Source: Candidatus Paralachnospira caecorum (lineage in GTDB: Bacteria > Bacillota > Clostridia > Lachnospirales > Lachnospiraceae). Taken from it: DNA of 64,000 bases. This document shows, piece by piece, positions 40,838 through 49,478 of this stretch. A program made the position numbers and the translations under genes. Below the pieces are notes generated by a model. That model was given only the letters and a program-made list of their open reading frames with translations, was not told where the DNA came from and did no database searches. The DNA lies in assembly GCA_904379015.1 (NCBI GenBank), contig CAJFHG010000007.1, positions 49,103-113,102 on the forward strand, in the 5' to 3' direction. Position 1 is the stretch's first letter. The number at the start of each line of letters is the position of its first letter.

Positions 40838-40870
40838 GCTCCCTGCGGAGGATCCGCAGGGAGCATTTTT
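40838..40870 (+). terminator. Intrinsic terminator after rplL
   Basis: GCTCCCTGCGGA pairs perfectly with TCCGCAGGGAGC over a 3-base loop, then TTTTT. Confidence 0.95.
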
Positions 40871-40871
40871 G

Positions 40872-40900
40872 TTGACAGGATACGGGGAAACAAATAAAAT
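40872..40900 (+). promoter_or_regulatory. Promoter of the LysR gene
   Basis: TTGACA and TAAAAT with a 17-base spacer, directly after the rplL terminator. Confidence 0.75.
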
Positions 40901-40962
40901 GAATTCTGTAAGAGAAGATAAAAGAGGAAAGGATTGAGACAATAGAAAGGATTGAGATTTGC

Positions 40963-41877
40963 ATGTATAACCCTCAGCTTGAAACCTTTTTGTGTGTTGT
41001 GGAAGCGGGCAGCTTCAATAAAGCAGCTGAAAGGCTGTATATTTCTCCGCCGGCCGTCATCAAGCAGATCAATCTGCTGGAAGAAAATCTGGATCTGCAG
41101 CTGTTTATCCGCACCCACAGAGGTCTGATCCTTACAGAAGCGGGAAAATCCCTGGAACAGGACGCCAAATATATCATCCAGTACTGCAAGGATTCAGTGA
41201 CCCGGGCCAGAAACGCCATGCAGGAGAGCGTGGATGTGATCCGGATCGGAACCTCCCCCATGACGCCGGCGCAGGTGCTGGTGGATCTCTGGCCTAAGCT
41301 GCAGGAATATTGTCCCAATACGAAATTTCAGCTGATCCCCTTTGACAATACGCCGGAAAATGCCAGGGAGATCCTGGGCAATCTGGGGCAGAATATTGAC
41401 GTTGTGGCTGGTATTTTTGATGAGACGATGCTGAATCTGCGCAGATGCGCGGGGCTGGAGCTGTCCAGGGAACCGATCTGCTGCGCTGTTTCGATCCATC
41501 ACCGGCTGGCTCAGAAAGAGAGACTGACGGTCGAGGATCTGTACGGGGAAAATCTGATGCTGATGCGCAGGGAATGGAGCCATTATGTGGATCTTCTGAG
41601 AGACGACATCTGGAAGAACCATCCCCAGATCCATATTGTGGATTTTGATTTCTATGACGTTGCGGCGTTCAATCAGTGCGAGAACAACAACTGCGTTCTC
41701 ATGGCGGTGGAAAACTGGAGATATGTCCATCCGCTTTTGAAGATCCTTCGGGTGGACTGGGATTATACGATCCCCTTCGGCCTTCTCCATGCTCCAGCTC
41801 CTTCGCCGGTGGTGGAGCGGTTCCTGCAGGCGGTCAAGCAGGCGGTGCAGGACAAACATACACAGAAAAAACTGTAA
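40963..41877 (+). CDS. LysR family transcriptional regulator
   Basis: A 304-residue regulator with an N-terminal winged HTH (LETFLCVVEAGSFNKAAERLYISPPAVIKQINLLEENLDLQLFIRTHRGLILTEAG) and a type 2 periplasmic-binding-like effector domain. It lies directly upstream of an esterase, an alcohol dehydrogenase and a flavodoxin lipoprotein in the same direction and is likely to control them. The region after it holds a promoter homologous to one at 53957. Confidence 0.93.
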   Translation: MYNPQLETFLCVVEAGSFNKAAERLYISPPAVIKQINLLEENLDLQLFIRTHRGLILTEAGKSLEQDAKYIIQYCKDSVTRARNAMQESVDVIRIGTSPMTPAQVLVDLWPKLQEYCPNTKFQLIPFDNTPENAREILGNLGQNIDVVAGIFDETMLNLRRCAGLELSREPICCAVSIHHRLAQKERLTVEDLYGENLMLMRREWSHYVDLLRDDIWKNHPQIHIVDFDFYDVAAFNQCENNNCVLMAVENWRYVHPLLKILRVDWDYTIPFGLLHAPAPSPVVERFLQAVKQAVQDKHTQKKL

Positions 41878-41905
41878 ACCTGCGGGTATAAACAGTATAA
41901 CGAAT

Positions 41906-41940
41906 CGAGACTTCTTTTGAGGTCTCGGTTTTTTTATAAT
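41906..41940 (+). promoter_or_regulatory. LysR terminator overlapping the esterase promoter
   Basis: CGAGAC pairs with GTCTCG and a run of seven T follows, a short terminator. The same bases align with the flavodoxin promoter at 53983-54026 (ATAAC..ATCGAG.CTTCT...TATAAT), with TATAAT at 41935-41940. It may serve both roles. Confidence 0.6.
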
Positions 41941-41974
41941 AGGGTCAGCAGGAAGGAAAGGAGGATGGGAAGGA

Positions 41975-43063
41975 ATGAGAAAAACAGTTCTGACGGTTCT
42001 GCTCATTTTGCTTCTCTGCCTGTTGGCCTGTCTGGCCGCGTGCGGCACCGGAAGAAACGCCGGGACAGATGAAAACACAGCAGTGTCTGAAACGCCCGGA
42101 ACGGAACCGGAAGGGGAAAACTCCGGACAGCAGGGGCAGAGCGCGGAAGAGTCTGGCGAGGTGGAAACGATGACAGAAGCATCAGGTCCGGCCGGAGAGG
42201 CATATACCGTTGATACGGCAATTTCTGATGTGATCAGCGATCCGGTCTTCGGAGATTACGGAAGGCTGATCTTTCCGGTGGACAGCGGCTATTACAGCGG
42301 AAATACACTGGGAGAGCTTCAGCTTACCTGGTATCACAATATCGATCCCGACAAAACCGTGGAGATCGCCAATGATCTGAGGGATCGCGCGGCTGCGGGA
42401 GAAACGGTTTTTTATGATATTTACACGGAAGAGGAAAAGGAAGCGGATCCCGAAAAAGAAGACACGGGCCTGTTCTTTTTCAGAGGAAATCCCGGTGCGC
42501 CCTTTGCGGTATGCAACGCGGGCGGAGGATTTGCCTACGTGGGCGCCATGCAGGACAGCTTTCCCCATGCGCTGGAGCTGTCGAAGCGGGGGTACAACGC
42601 GTTTGCCCTGATTTATCGGCCGGGGGCTCAGACAGCCTGTGAAGATCTGGCCCGGGCCATCAGCTTCATTTTTGAACATGCCGGCGAACTGGGAGTGGAT
42701 ACAGACTGTTATTCGCTCTGGGGCGGTTCGGCCGGAGGCAGAATGGCTGCCTGGCTGGGCTCTTACGGGCCGGCGGCATTCGGCGGCGATGACCTGCCCC
42801 GTCCGGGCGCGGTGATCATGCAGTATACCGGTCATTCTGAATATACAGAATATGATCCTCCCACATACGCCTGTGTGGGGGAAAGCGACGGCATTGCCAG
42901 CTGGAGGACCATGGAACAGCGGATCGAAGCGCTGAAGGCGCTGGGCATTCCCACGGAATTCCATCATTATCCCGGACTGAGGCACGGCTTCGGGCTTGGA
43001 ACAGGCACTGTGGCCGAGGGGTGGATCGACGGCGCGGTGGCTTTCTGGGAAGCACAGATGTAG
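41975..43063 (+). CDS. Secreted lipoprotein esterase (alpha/beta hydrolase)
   Basis: A 362-residue lipoprotein. The signal peptide ends with the lipobox LAAC, followed by a Ser/Glu/Gly-rich linker (to about residue 75). The hydrolase domain has an HGG-like oxyanion region written NAGGGFAYVG, the nucleophile motif GGSAGG, an Asp in GESDG and a catalytic His in GLRHGFG, as in acetylesterase/xylanase-type (BD-FAE/Aes) enzymes. It probably removes acyl groups from extracellular glycans or small esters. It is followed by an alcohol dehydrogenase and a flavodoxin. Confidence 0.85.
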   Translation: MRKTVLTVLLILLLCLLACLAACGTGRNAGTDENTAVSETPGTEPEGENSGQQGQSAEESGEVETMTEASGPAGEAYTVDTAISDVISDPVFGDYGRLIFPVDSGYYSGNTLGELQLTWYHNIDPDKTVEIANDLRDRAAAGETVFYDIYTEEEKEADPEKEDTGLFFFRGNPGAPFAVCNAGGGFAYVGAMQDSFPHALELSKRGYNAFALIYRPGAQTACEDLARAISFIFEHAGELGVDTDCYSLWGGSAGGRMAAWLGSYGPAAFGGDDLPRPGAVIMQYTGHSEYTEYDPPTYACVGESDGIASWRTMEQRIEALKALGIPTEFHHYPGLRHGFGLGTGTVAEGWIDGAVAFWEAQM

Positions 43064-43157
43064 CGGCCGCGCAGATCCGGCGGACGCGGATATCAGATAT
43101 CAATGGGGTTTCATCTGCCCGTTATGGACAGTGAGTACAGAGAAAGGAAGCGGAATT

Positions 43158-44327
43158 ATGAACAACTTTATTTTCCAGAACGCGACAAAGGTTTACTTCG
43201 GTAAGGACTGTGTAAAGGAATATCTTGGCAGCCTGACAGAGCCTTACAGCACGGTGCTGCTGGCTTACGGCGGCGGTTCTGCCAAACGCAACGGCATTTA
43301 TGATGAGGTTACGGGAATTCTGAAGGCAAACGGCAAGAAGATCGTGGAGTTTTCCGGCATTATGGCGAATCCTACTTACGCAAAGGTGCAGGAGGGCGCA
43401 AAGCTGGTCCGCGAGTATGACGCCGATATGATCCTCGGGATCGGAGGCGGTTCTGTAATGGACTGCTGCAAAGCGGTATCGCTGGCCGCCCGCTATGACG
43501 GCAACATCTGGGATGACTTCTGGGCAAAGCCCGGTGTGATCGGGACAGAACCGGTGCCTCTGGGCGTGATCGTGACTGTGGCAGGAACCGGAAGCGAATG
43601 CAACGGCGGCGCGGTGATCACCAATGAAGAAAAGAAGGTGAAGACGGGACGGGATTATCCCAGACTGAATCCCGGATTCGCCCTGATGGATCCCACCTAC
43701 ACCTACAGCGTGCCTGTTAAGCAGATGGTGTCCGGAGGATTCGATATTCTGAGCCATATTATGGAGACCTATTTCAGCGAGCCGAATGAGGACAACGTTT
43801 CCGACGACATCATGGAAGCGCTGATGAGGAGCGTGATCCGCAATCTGAGGGCTTCCATCCAGAATCCGGAGGATTATACCGCCCGCAGCAATCTGATGTG
43901 GGATTCGACCATGGCGGAGAACCGTGTCATCAAAATGGGCAAGAAGTGCGATTTTGAATGCCACAACATGGAACATCAGCTGGGCGCTTACACCAACTGC
44001 AATCATGGATGCGGTCTGGCTGTTCTCCATCCTGTTTACTACCGGCACATTTACAGGGAAGGGCTGCCCAAATTTGTCCGTTTCGCCGAGAATGTGTGGG
44101 GAATCGCCCGCGGCGGGAAGAGCGATGAGGAGCTTGCCCTGGCGGGAATCGACGCTCTGGCGGATTTCATCAGGGAAATCGGCCTGCCCACAACGCTGAA
44201 GGAGGCGGGAGTGACAGACAAGAGCCAGCTGAAGGAAATCGCCGATTCCTGCGGCATCTCAGCGGGCGCTTATAAAAAGATGACCCATGAAGAGATACTG
44301 GAAATTTTTAATGAATGCTTTGAATAA
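43158..44327 (+). CDS. Iron-containing alcohol dehydrogenase (BDH/YqhD type)
   Basis: A 389-residue NAD(P)H-dependent dehydrogenase of the group III family that reduces aldehydes such as butanal. NFIFQNATKVYFGKD is the typical N-terminus; GIGGGSVMDCCKAVS binds the cofactor; VAGTGSECNGGAVITN is the core signature; the metal ligands lie in ECHNMEHQLGAYTNCNHGCGLAVLHPVYYRH. ATG 43158 has GAAAGGAAG; the longer frame from 42996 overlaps the esterase gene and is rejected. Confidence 0.93.
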   Translation: MNNFIFQNATKVYFGKDCVKEYLGSLTEPYSTVLLAYGGGSAKRNGIYDEVTGILKANGKKIVEFSGIMANPTYAKVQEGAKLVREYDADMILGIGGGSVMDCCKAVSLAARYDGNIWDDFWAKPGVIGTEPVPLGVIVTVAGTGSECNGGAVITNEEKKVKTGRDYPRLNPGFALMDPTYTYSVPVKQMVSGGFDILSHIMETYFSEPNEDNVSDDIMEALMRSVIRNLRASIQNPEDYTARSNLMWDSTMAENRVIKMGKKCDFECHNMEHQLGAYTNCNHGCGLAVLHPVYYRHIYREGLPKFVRFAENVWGIARGGKSDEELALAGIDALADFIREIGLPTTLKEAGVTDKSQLKEIADSCGISAGAYKKMTHEEILEIFNECFE

Positions 44328-44381
44328 AGAATCAAGCGTGCAGAAACTGTGCAGAGACCAGGCAGAAAGGAGAGCCGATTT

Positions 44382-45119
44382 ATGAAAAAAGTAATAGCAG
44401 TACTGATGGGAATTGTGATGACGGCGGGCCTTGCCGCCTGCGGCAGTTCCGGAAGGGCCGGAACGACGGCGGCGGAAACGACGGAGGAAGAGACAGAGAC
44501 AATGGCGGAAGAGACCACTCAGGCGCAGACAGAAGAGACACAGGCTTCCCAGGACGCGGAAAACGGGTCTCAGGCAGACGAAACAGCGGCAGCCAGCGGG
44601 ACGGAAACAGATGGCGGCGGAACCCATGGAAAAACCCTTGTTGTGTATTTTTCAGCCACCGGCAATACAGAGCGTGTAGCAGAAGCAATTGCCGCAGCGA
44701 CCGGCGGAGAACTGTTCGAGCTGGAGCCGGTTGATCCCTATACCGATGAAGACTTGAACTACAACGATGAGAACAGCCGGGTATCCCAGGAGCACGCCGA
44801 TGAAAGCCTGCGGAATGTGGAGCTGGTAGCGGACACGGTAAATGACTGGCAGGATGTGGAAACCGTCTATATCGGTTATCCCGTGTGGTGGGGGATCGCG
44901 GCATGGCCGGTCAATACCTTTGTGGAAGCCAACGATTTCACAGGAAAGACGGTCATTCCCTTCTGCACATCAGTAAGCTCCGGCCTGGGCGACAGCGGTC
45001 AGCTGCTGGCAGATCTGGCCGGAACCGGCGACTGGCAGGAAGGCATGAGATTCCGTTCAGGAGCAGATGAGGCAGACCTTGATTTTATTTCGCTATACCG
45101 ATATAATGAGGGTGGGTGA
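44382..45119 (+). CDS. Flavodoxin-domain lipoprotein with a replaced C-terminus
   Basis: A 245-residue lipoprotein: signal peptide with LAAC, an Ala/Glu/Thr-rich linker to about residue 85, then a flavodoxin_4-type domain (KTLVVYFSATGNTERVAEAI is the FMN phosphate loop; GYPVWWGIAAWPVNTF; PFCTSVSSGLGDSG). It would shuttle electrons outside the membrane. The normal family end (ADVQEWVNGLGL, preserved at 46548-46628) is missing; the last ~12 residues (LDFISLYRYNEGG) are read from inserted DNA. The junction is near 45078 and the stop overlaps the start region of the HTH gene. The fold is nearly complete, so it may still work. Confidence 0.85.
   Translation: MKKVIAVLMGIVMTAGLAACGSSGRAGTTAAETTEEETETMAEETTQAQTEETQASQDAENGSQADETAAASGTETDGGGTHGKTLVVYFSATGNTERVAEAIAAATGGELFELEPVDPYTDEDLNYNDENSRVSQEHADESLRNVELVADTVNDWQDVETVYIGYPVWWGIAAWPVNTFVEANDFTGKTVIPFCTSVSSGLGDSGQLLADLAGTGDWQEGMRFRSGADEADLDFISLYRYNEGG
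45079..45107 (+). promoter_or_regulatory. Promoter of the hipBA-like pair
   Basis: TTGATT and TATAAT with a 17-base spacer. It starts exactly where homology to flavodoxin genes ends, so the inserted module brought its own promoter. Confidence 0.7.
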
Positions 45120-45124
45120 TGATA

Positions 45125-45574
45125 ATGGAAATCAATAAGTTACTACAGGAGAAAGGACTGACGAAATATCGGCTTTCCGTCTTAAGCGGCGTTCCCCACG
45201 CTACACTCAGTGAATTATGCAATGGGAAAACCAATATAGGGAAATGTTCTGTGGAAACCATTTATAAACTGGCCAAAGCACTTGGCGTATCCATGGAAAC
45301 ATTGGTGGAGGACGCATTTAAGCCGCAACCTTCCATAGAGGAACTTCGAGAGAAATCTTATGAATATGGACTGCCGGAATACCTCCAGAGTGATCTGGAC
45401 GCTTTTAAAGAAGGTTTAAAAAACGGTTCTTCTCTGATAGATTGTCTGTGGGGAGAACTGTATGGCAGTATCAACATGGCGGAAATCAGTGATGGCGCAA
45501 TCACGCCGGAACACGCTGATTATCTCAGACAAAAATATTTATGGGGAGGTGGAAATACAGATGGAGCGCATTGA
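45125..45574 (+). CDS. Xre-type HTH antitoxin-like protein (HipB-like)
   Basis: A 149-residue protein with an N-terminal Xre HTH (INKLLQEKGLTKYRLSVLSGVPHATLSELCNGKTNIGKCSVETIYKLAKALGVSMETLVEDA) and a C-terminal ~75 residues of unknown fold. It overlaps the following HipA-like gene by 14 bases, the arrangement of antitoxin-toxin pairs. GTG 45116, ATG 45119 and ATG 45125 are alternatives; spacing from GAGGGTGG favours 45125. It probably represses its own promoter. Confidence 0.85.
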   Translation: MEINKLLQEKGLTKYRLSVLSGVPHATLSELCNGKTNIGKCSVETIYKLAKALGVSMETLVEDAFKPQPSIEELREKSYEYGLPEYLQSDLDAFKEGLKNGSSLIDCLWGELYGSINMAEISDGAITPEHADYLRQKYLWGGGNTDGAH

Positions 45575-46466
45575 CTTTACAAAGTGCAGGCGTATTATGG
45601 GTAAAGCCTATAATGGAGCCAATGGAAAAAAGATTGCTGTAGAATATGAAGGCATAGTTTATATGCTTAAATTCCCACCCTCTGCGGAAAATAAGCCAAC
45701 AGATTTGTCTTATACAAACAGTTGTTTCAGCGAGCATATCGCAAGCAGTATTTTCCGTATGCTCGGTATCCGGGCTCAGGAAACACTGCTCGGTACGTTT
45801 CAGGTGGCAGGAAAAACCAAGGTAGTCTGTGCCTGCAAAGATTTTACAGCAGACGGGAAAATCCTGTATGATTTCTGCTCCATTAAAAACACAATTTTGG
45901 ATTCGGATCATGGAGGCACAGGCACGGAATTGTCCGATATTATGGAGAGCATAGAAAAACAGCAGTTTGTCAATCCTGTCATGCTGAAAGAACATTTTTG
46001 GAATGTGTTTGTGGTGGATGCTTTTCTAGGCAATTTTGACAGGCATAATGGAAACTGGGGATTTTTATATGATCCGGTTTCCCAAAACGCAGAGATTGCG
46101 CCGGTCTTTGACTGTGGGAGCTGTTTACTGCCCCAGGCAGATGAGGCTGTTATGGAACGAGTCCTGCGGGATGAGAATGAGATGAATGCACGGATTTTCC
46201 AATTTCCTACTTCCGCCGTCAAGGAGCAGGGAAGAAAAATCCATTACTATGATTTCCTTATGGAAGGAAGGTATGAGGACTGCAATAAGGCATTATTGCG
46301 GATCGTGCCAAGAATTCGGATGGATATGATCCATGATTTTTTGGAGGATGTTCCCTATCTTTCTGATCTGCAGCGCACATTTTATCAGACCTATATCCAG
46401 GCAAGATGGGAAAAACTTCTACTGCCTGCTTATAATCGGGCAGAAGGTCACACAGAAAGTTGTTGA
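45561..46466 (+). CDS. HipA-like serine/threonine kinase
   Basis: A 301-residue HipA-family kinase, probable toxin partner of the HTH protein. Nucleotide-binding Lys in VYMLKFP, the catalytic motif GNFDRHNGNWGFL, and the Mg-binding Asp in APVFDCGSCLLP are all present. HipA-type toxins phosphorylate aminoacyl-tRNA synthetases or related translation targets. It lacks the N-subdomain of long HipA proteins. ATG 45561 follows GGGGAGGTGG. Its last ~72 residues recur as the C-terminus of the MerR protein at 50750. Confidence 0.85.
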   Translation: MERIDFTKCRRIMGKAYNGANGKKIAVEYEGIVYMLKFPPSAENKPTDLSYTNSCFSEHIASSIFRMLGIRAQETLLGTFQVAGKTKVVCACKDFTADGKILYDFCSIKNTILDSDHGGTGTELSDIMESIEKQQFVNPVMLKEHFWNVFVVDAFLGNFDRHNGNWGFLYDPVSQNAEIAPVFDCGSCLLPQADEAVMERVLRDENEMNARIFQFPTSAVKEQGRKIHYYDFLMEGRYEDCNKALLRIVPRIRMDMIHDFLEDVPYLSDLQRTFYQTYIQARWEKLLLPAYNRAEGHTESC

Positions 46467-46467
46467 A
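46247..46467 (+). repeat. HipA 3'-end repeat, copy 1
   Basis: From CTATGATTTCC at 46247 through the stop codon, this DNA is closely similar to 51220-51440. It encodes the C-terminal helices of the HipA-like kinase. Confidence 0.9.
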
Positions 46468-46496
46468 AGATAGCTTTCCGTGGATTAATACGAGAT

Positions 46497-46553
46497 ACAG
46501 GTACACAAAACACATTTGTGCTTTTCGTTAAGCCCAGTGTTTTCAAGGACTGG
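46497..46553 (+). repeat. 57-bp direct repeat with an internal palindrome, copy 1
   Basis: ACAGGTACACAAAACAC... to CAAGGACTG is nearly identical to 48972-49027. It contains CACAAA-ACACA-TTTGTG. In both copies it adjoins a flavodoxin gene cut off at a different point. Confidence 0.8.
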
Positions 46554-46628
46554 CAGGAAGGTATGAGATTCCGGTCAGGAGCTGATGAGGCAGATGTTCA
46601 GGAATGGGTGAATGGACTGGGACTGTGA
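46548..46628 (+). pseudogene. Flavodoxin lipoprotein, 3' fragment
   Basis: Twenty-six codons in frame, DWQEGMRFRSGADEADVQEWVNGLGL, equal the C-terminus of the flavodoxin lipoproteins in this region. The 5' part is missing; upstream is the 57-bp repeat. It differs from the copy at 45036 by several bases, so it may be from another paralog rather than the displaced end of that gene. Confidence 0.85.
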
Positions 46629-46782
46629 TTGTCAGAAACAGAATATGCAGAAATGTGGGCAGGGTACAAGGTATCCTGCTCTTTTTTCAGTTACAAAAGA
46701 CAGTTTTGAGGAAAGTGACCTGCCTGACCTATCTGAATATTCTTTTCCATAGATAAGCAGTCGGTTGTGTGATATACTATGA

Positions 46783-47016
46783 ATGAACAAAGATACCTAT
46801 AATGAGGACAGCGATTATGACTTTTATGTTGTTGTTCCTGATGATGCCGGGAACAAAATAGAACTGTCCCAGAAAGCATATAAATCTCTCCGCGGGGTTC
46901 GTAAACGCCCGGTAGACATTGTTGTGGGTTATGAATCGTCTTTTGATGAAAGGGCGAAGGAAAATACCCTTGAAAAGGTTGTAAAGCAGGAGGGCGTGCT
47001 TTTGTATGAAAAATGA
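46783..47016 (+). pseudogene. MNT-domain nucleotidyltransferase, 5'-deleted copy
   Basis: Codes for residues almost identical to the C-terminal 72 of the protein at 49479, but about 125 bases are deleted, removing the N-terminus with the LFGSFA part of the active site. The DXD (SDYDF) remains. The following HEPN gene is reduced to its first four codons (MKNE) and then unrelated sequence. The gap 47017-47186 holds only debris, including an open stretch of 34 codons ending at 47200. Confidence 0.85.
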
Positions 47017-47243
47017 AAATACTCAGGCTATACGTTGGCAAACCGCATGGGATTATCTACGCAGGTTCCATTTACACAGGAGATAAACAGCAACAAAGTA
47101 TGATATTACAAAGAAAAAGATTGAAAGGTTCATTACTAATTATCCAATTAAAATATATAAAGCAATATATGAAACAGAGGTAGAGTATGTATCTTCATAA
47201 AGATAGATCATCAATGGCCAGAAAACGAAATGAGGTGAACAGC

Positions 47244-48482
47244 TTGAAGTGTACCCTGATGCATAAACGGATCGCTGTGGCGGAGATGGAATTGGATGAC
47301 GCCACCGGCTTCATACAAAAGATTGGCATGGTCTACGCGCCGGAGCATCTCCCCGTGGGAATTGCGGTGAAAAAAGGTGTCGCTGACCGGGCGGCATTAA
47401 ACGAATGGTGGACTGACCGATCCATCCCGGCCAACCGCTCCGGTGTCCGGGAGGCGCTGGAAACATTGGAGATTACCAGTACAAAAATGCTCCTGGTGCG
47501 CTGTTATGGTCTGAGCCTGTCGGATCAATATTGGATCTGTCCGGAAGGTTCCAGCCTGACCTGGGATGCAATTAACTTTTTTGACAACGATTTTTCAGAC
47601 GATATTGGCGATGTCCTGTTCGGGGCGGATAAGAAAGCGGATGCTTTGGATTTTTCCTCCCCGGACAATACTTCGGACGGTAACCTGAAAAAGCGATGGA
47701 AGATCATGGACAGGAAATGTTGCCTGGTAAAAGGCGGCAGCAATCCGTTCCGTCAGCAGCCCTTTAATGAGGTCATTGCCGTCGGGATCATGGAACGCCT
47801 TGGAATCCCCCATGTTCCTTATCAGGTCACATGGAATAAAGGCGCGCCCTATAGCGTGTGTGAAGACTTTGTTACAAGGGATATGGAGCTGGTTCCGGCA
47901 TGGCGTATCCTCAAGACGCAGAAAAAAAGCAACAGCGTCTCGGTGTATCAGCATTTTGTCAACTGCTGTGATGGGCTTGGCATCCAGGGCGCCGTTCCCT
48001 TTCTTGACCGTATGATTGTGCTGGATTATATCATTGCCAATGAAGACCGGCATTTTAACAATTTCGGTGTACTGCGGGAGGCGGAAACCCTTAAATGGCT
48101 TGGTTTCGCACCGGTCTATGACAGCGGTTCCTCCCTGGGCTATGATAAGACGCCTATGCAGATACGCTCGGAGAAAGATGTGGTCTGCAAGCCCTTTAAA
48201 AACCACCATGTGGAGCAGTTAAAGCTGGTGTCTGATTTTAGCTGGATTGATTTTGCCCGGCTGGAAGATGTGGATGGACTGATCGAGCATGTTCTGACCG
48301 CAGAAGGAACGGAGGAATATATGGATGAAATCCGTATCCGTGCTATCACAGGATCAGTCAAACGGCGAATTGAGTATCTTTCCCAGCTTGCCATAAGCCA
48401 GACACCGGTGCAGGAACATTCTACGGAGGATGATGTGGAAGAAAATATTGCCGCAGATTATGCTCCCAAAATGGATCTGTAA
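47244..48482 (+). CDS. HipA-like kinase, second type
   Basis: A protein of about 412 residues with an N-terminal HipA_N-like part (KCTLMHKRIAVAEMELDDATGFIQKIG) and a kinase domain: CCLVKGG carries the Lys, NEDRHFNNFGVL the catalytic Asp, and APVYDSGSSLGYD the metal site. A related set of stand-alone HipA-like proteins is common in Clostridia. TTG 47244 with TGAGGTGA five bases before fits the family start; ATG 47187 (GAGGT before it) would add 19 residues. No HipB-like gene is next to it. It ends in a terminator. Confidence 0.8.
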   Translation: MKCTLMHKRIAVAEMELDDATGFIQKIGMVYAPEHLPVGIAVKKGVADRAALNEWWTDRSIPANRSGVREALETLEITSTKMLLVRCYGLSLSDQYWICPEGSSLTWDAINFFDNDFSDDIGDVLFGADKKADALDFSSPDNTSDGNLKKRWKIMDRKCCLVKGGSNPFRQQPFNEVIAVGIMERLGIPHVPYQVTWNKGAPYSVCEDFVTRDMELVPAWRILKTQKKSNSVSVYQHFVNCCDGLGIQGAVPFLDRMIVLDYIIANEDRHFNNFGVLREAETLKWLGFAPVYDSGSSLGYDKTPMQIRSEKDVVCKPFKNHHVEQLKLVSDFSWIDFARLEDVDGLIEHVLTAEGTEEYMDEIRIRAITGSVKRRIEYLSQLAISQTPVQEHSTEDDVEENIAADYAPKMDL

Positions 48483-48488
48483 TAACTC

Positions 48489-48515
48489 AGGCTGTGATAC
48501 TGTCACAGCCTTTTT
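48489..48515 (+). terminator. Intrinsic terminator after the second HipA-like gene
   Basis: GGCTGTGA pairs with TCACAGCC, loop TACTG, then TTTTT. Confidence 0.9.
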
Positions 48516-48618
48516 CCTTAAAGATCAGAAAGAGAGAACCGGATGTGGTGGAGCTTCTGGCCAATCTTCGGAGAAGCAAGGAGACACTTCTCCATTGTTC
48601 TGTATTCATTGAGCTGAG

Positions 48619-48753
48619 ATGGAAGGCCGGATCGATCTGCTCCAGGATGAGATCTTCCGACTGCGGCAAGAAAATCAAGAACTAAGAGATGAAAATGAAA
48701 GGCTGCAGAAAGCACTTAATAAGAAAAGCCGGAGCGATTTTCGCAGGCTGTAA
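48619..48753 (+). CDS. Short coiled-coil ORF
   Basis: Forty-four codons (MEGRIDLLQDEIFRLRQENQ and on to KKSRSDFRRL) with a clear leucine-zipper pattern. I do not recognise it. There is no good Shine-Dalgarno sequence, and it lies in a region of gene fragments, so it may be the remnant of a larger transposase or replication gene. Confidence 0.3.
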   Translation: MEGRIDLLQDEIFRLRQENQELRDENERLQKALNKKSRSDFRRL

Positions 48754-48837
48754 ACTTAAAAAATAATACATAGAGCCAGCGACAAAATAACAGGTGGCTT
48801 TTGTAGTTGTAACCTATGAGTATACACCGTAAAACTT

Positions 48838-48880
48838 ATTGAGACTTCTGCATTTTACGAGCAAGGCTTATAATACAGGT
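48838..48880 (+). promoter_or_regulatory. Orphan flavodoxin-type promoter
   Basis: GAGACTTCTG...TATAATACAGG.AGA.CC aligns with the promoter at 53990-54040. TATAAT is at 48869-48874. No flavodoxin start follows; the 57-bp repeat and a 5'-truncated flavodoxin come about 100 bases later. Confidence 0.6.
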
Positions 48881-48971
48881 AGACCAAGAAGTCCAGTCAC
48901 CTATTTGTGCAGATACTGATCACACGCTGAAGGAAAGGAATCTCGCCATATGGTCGCAACAAAACCGGAAA

Positions 48972-49027
48972 ACAGGTACACAAAACACATTTGTGTTTTT
49001 CGTTAAGCCCAGTGTTTTCAAGGGCTG
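48972..49027 (+). repeat. 57-bp direct repeat, copy 2
   Basis: Matches 46497-46553 with a few mismatches, including the CACAAA/TTTGTG palindrome, and again lies at the left edge of a truncated flavodoxin gene. Confidence 0.8.
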
Positions 49028-49037
49028 TCGGGGACGG

Positions 49038-49283
49038 GCTATATTTTATTATCCGATCTGGTGGGGCATCGCGGCATGGCCGGTGAATTCCTTCGTGCAG
49101 AACAATGATTTCACGGGCAAGACGGTGATACCGTTCTGTACTTCGTCTTCTTCCGGCCTGGGAGAGAGCGGACAGCTTCTGGCAGAGATGGCAGGCACAG
49201 GCGACTGGCAGGAGGGTATGAGATTCCGGTCAGGCGCTGACGATGCGGAGATTCAGGACTGGGTGAGCGGACTGGGATTGTAA
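49038..49283 (+). pseudogene. Flavodoxin lipoprotein, 5'-truncated
   Basis: Codes for the C-terminal ~80 residues of a flavodoxin (YYPIWWGIAAWPVNSF; PFCTSSSSGLGESG; DWVSGLGL). The lipoprotein signal and FMN loop are missing, so it cannot be functional. The frame continues upstream into the repeat (to 48993) without a proper start. Confidence 0.85.
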
Positions 49284-49478
49284 TTGCTGGGAACAGAATA
49301 TTTGGAAATGTGGGCAGGATACAAGATATCCTGCTCATTTTTCAATCATAAAAGACAGTTTTGAGGAAAGCAACCTATCTGAATATTCTTTTCGATAGAT
49401 AAGCAGGCGGTTGTGTGATATACTATGAATGACAGAAAGTGGAATCTCAGGTGAGTTTTTTGAAAGGATGTGAACTGG

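Noticed and set aside
48494..48685. A 63-codon frame overlapping the terminator at 48489
   Set aside because: It starts inside a terminator without a ribosome binding site and overlaps the better coiled-coil frame at 48619.
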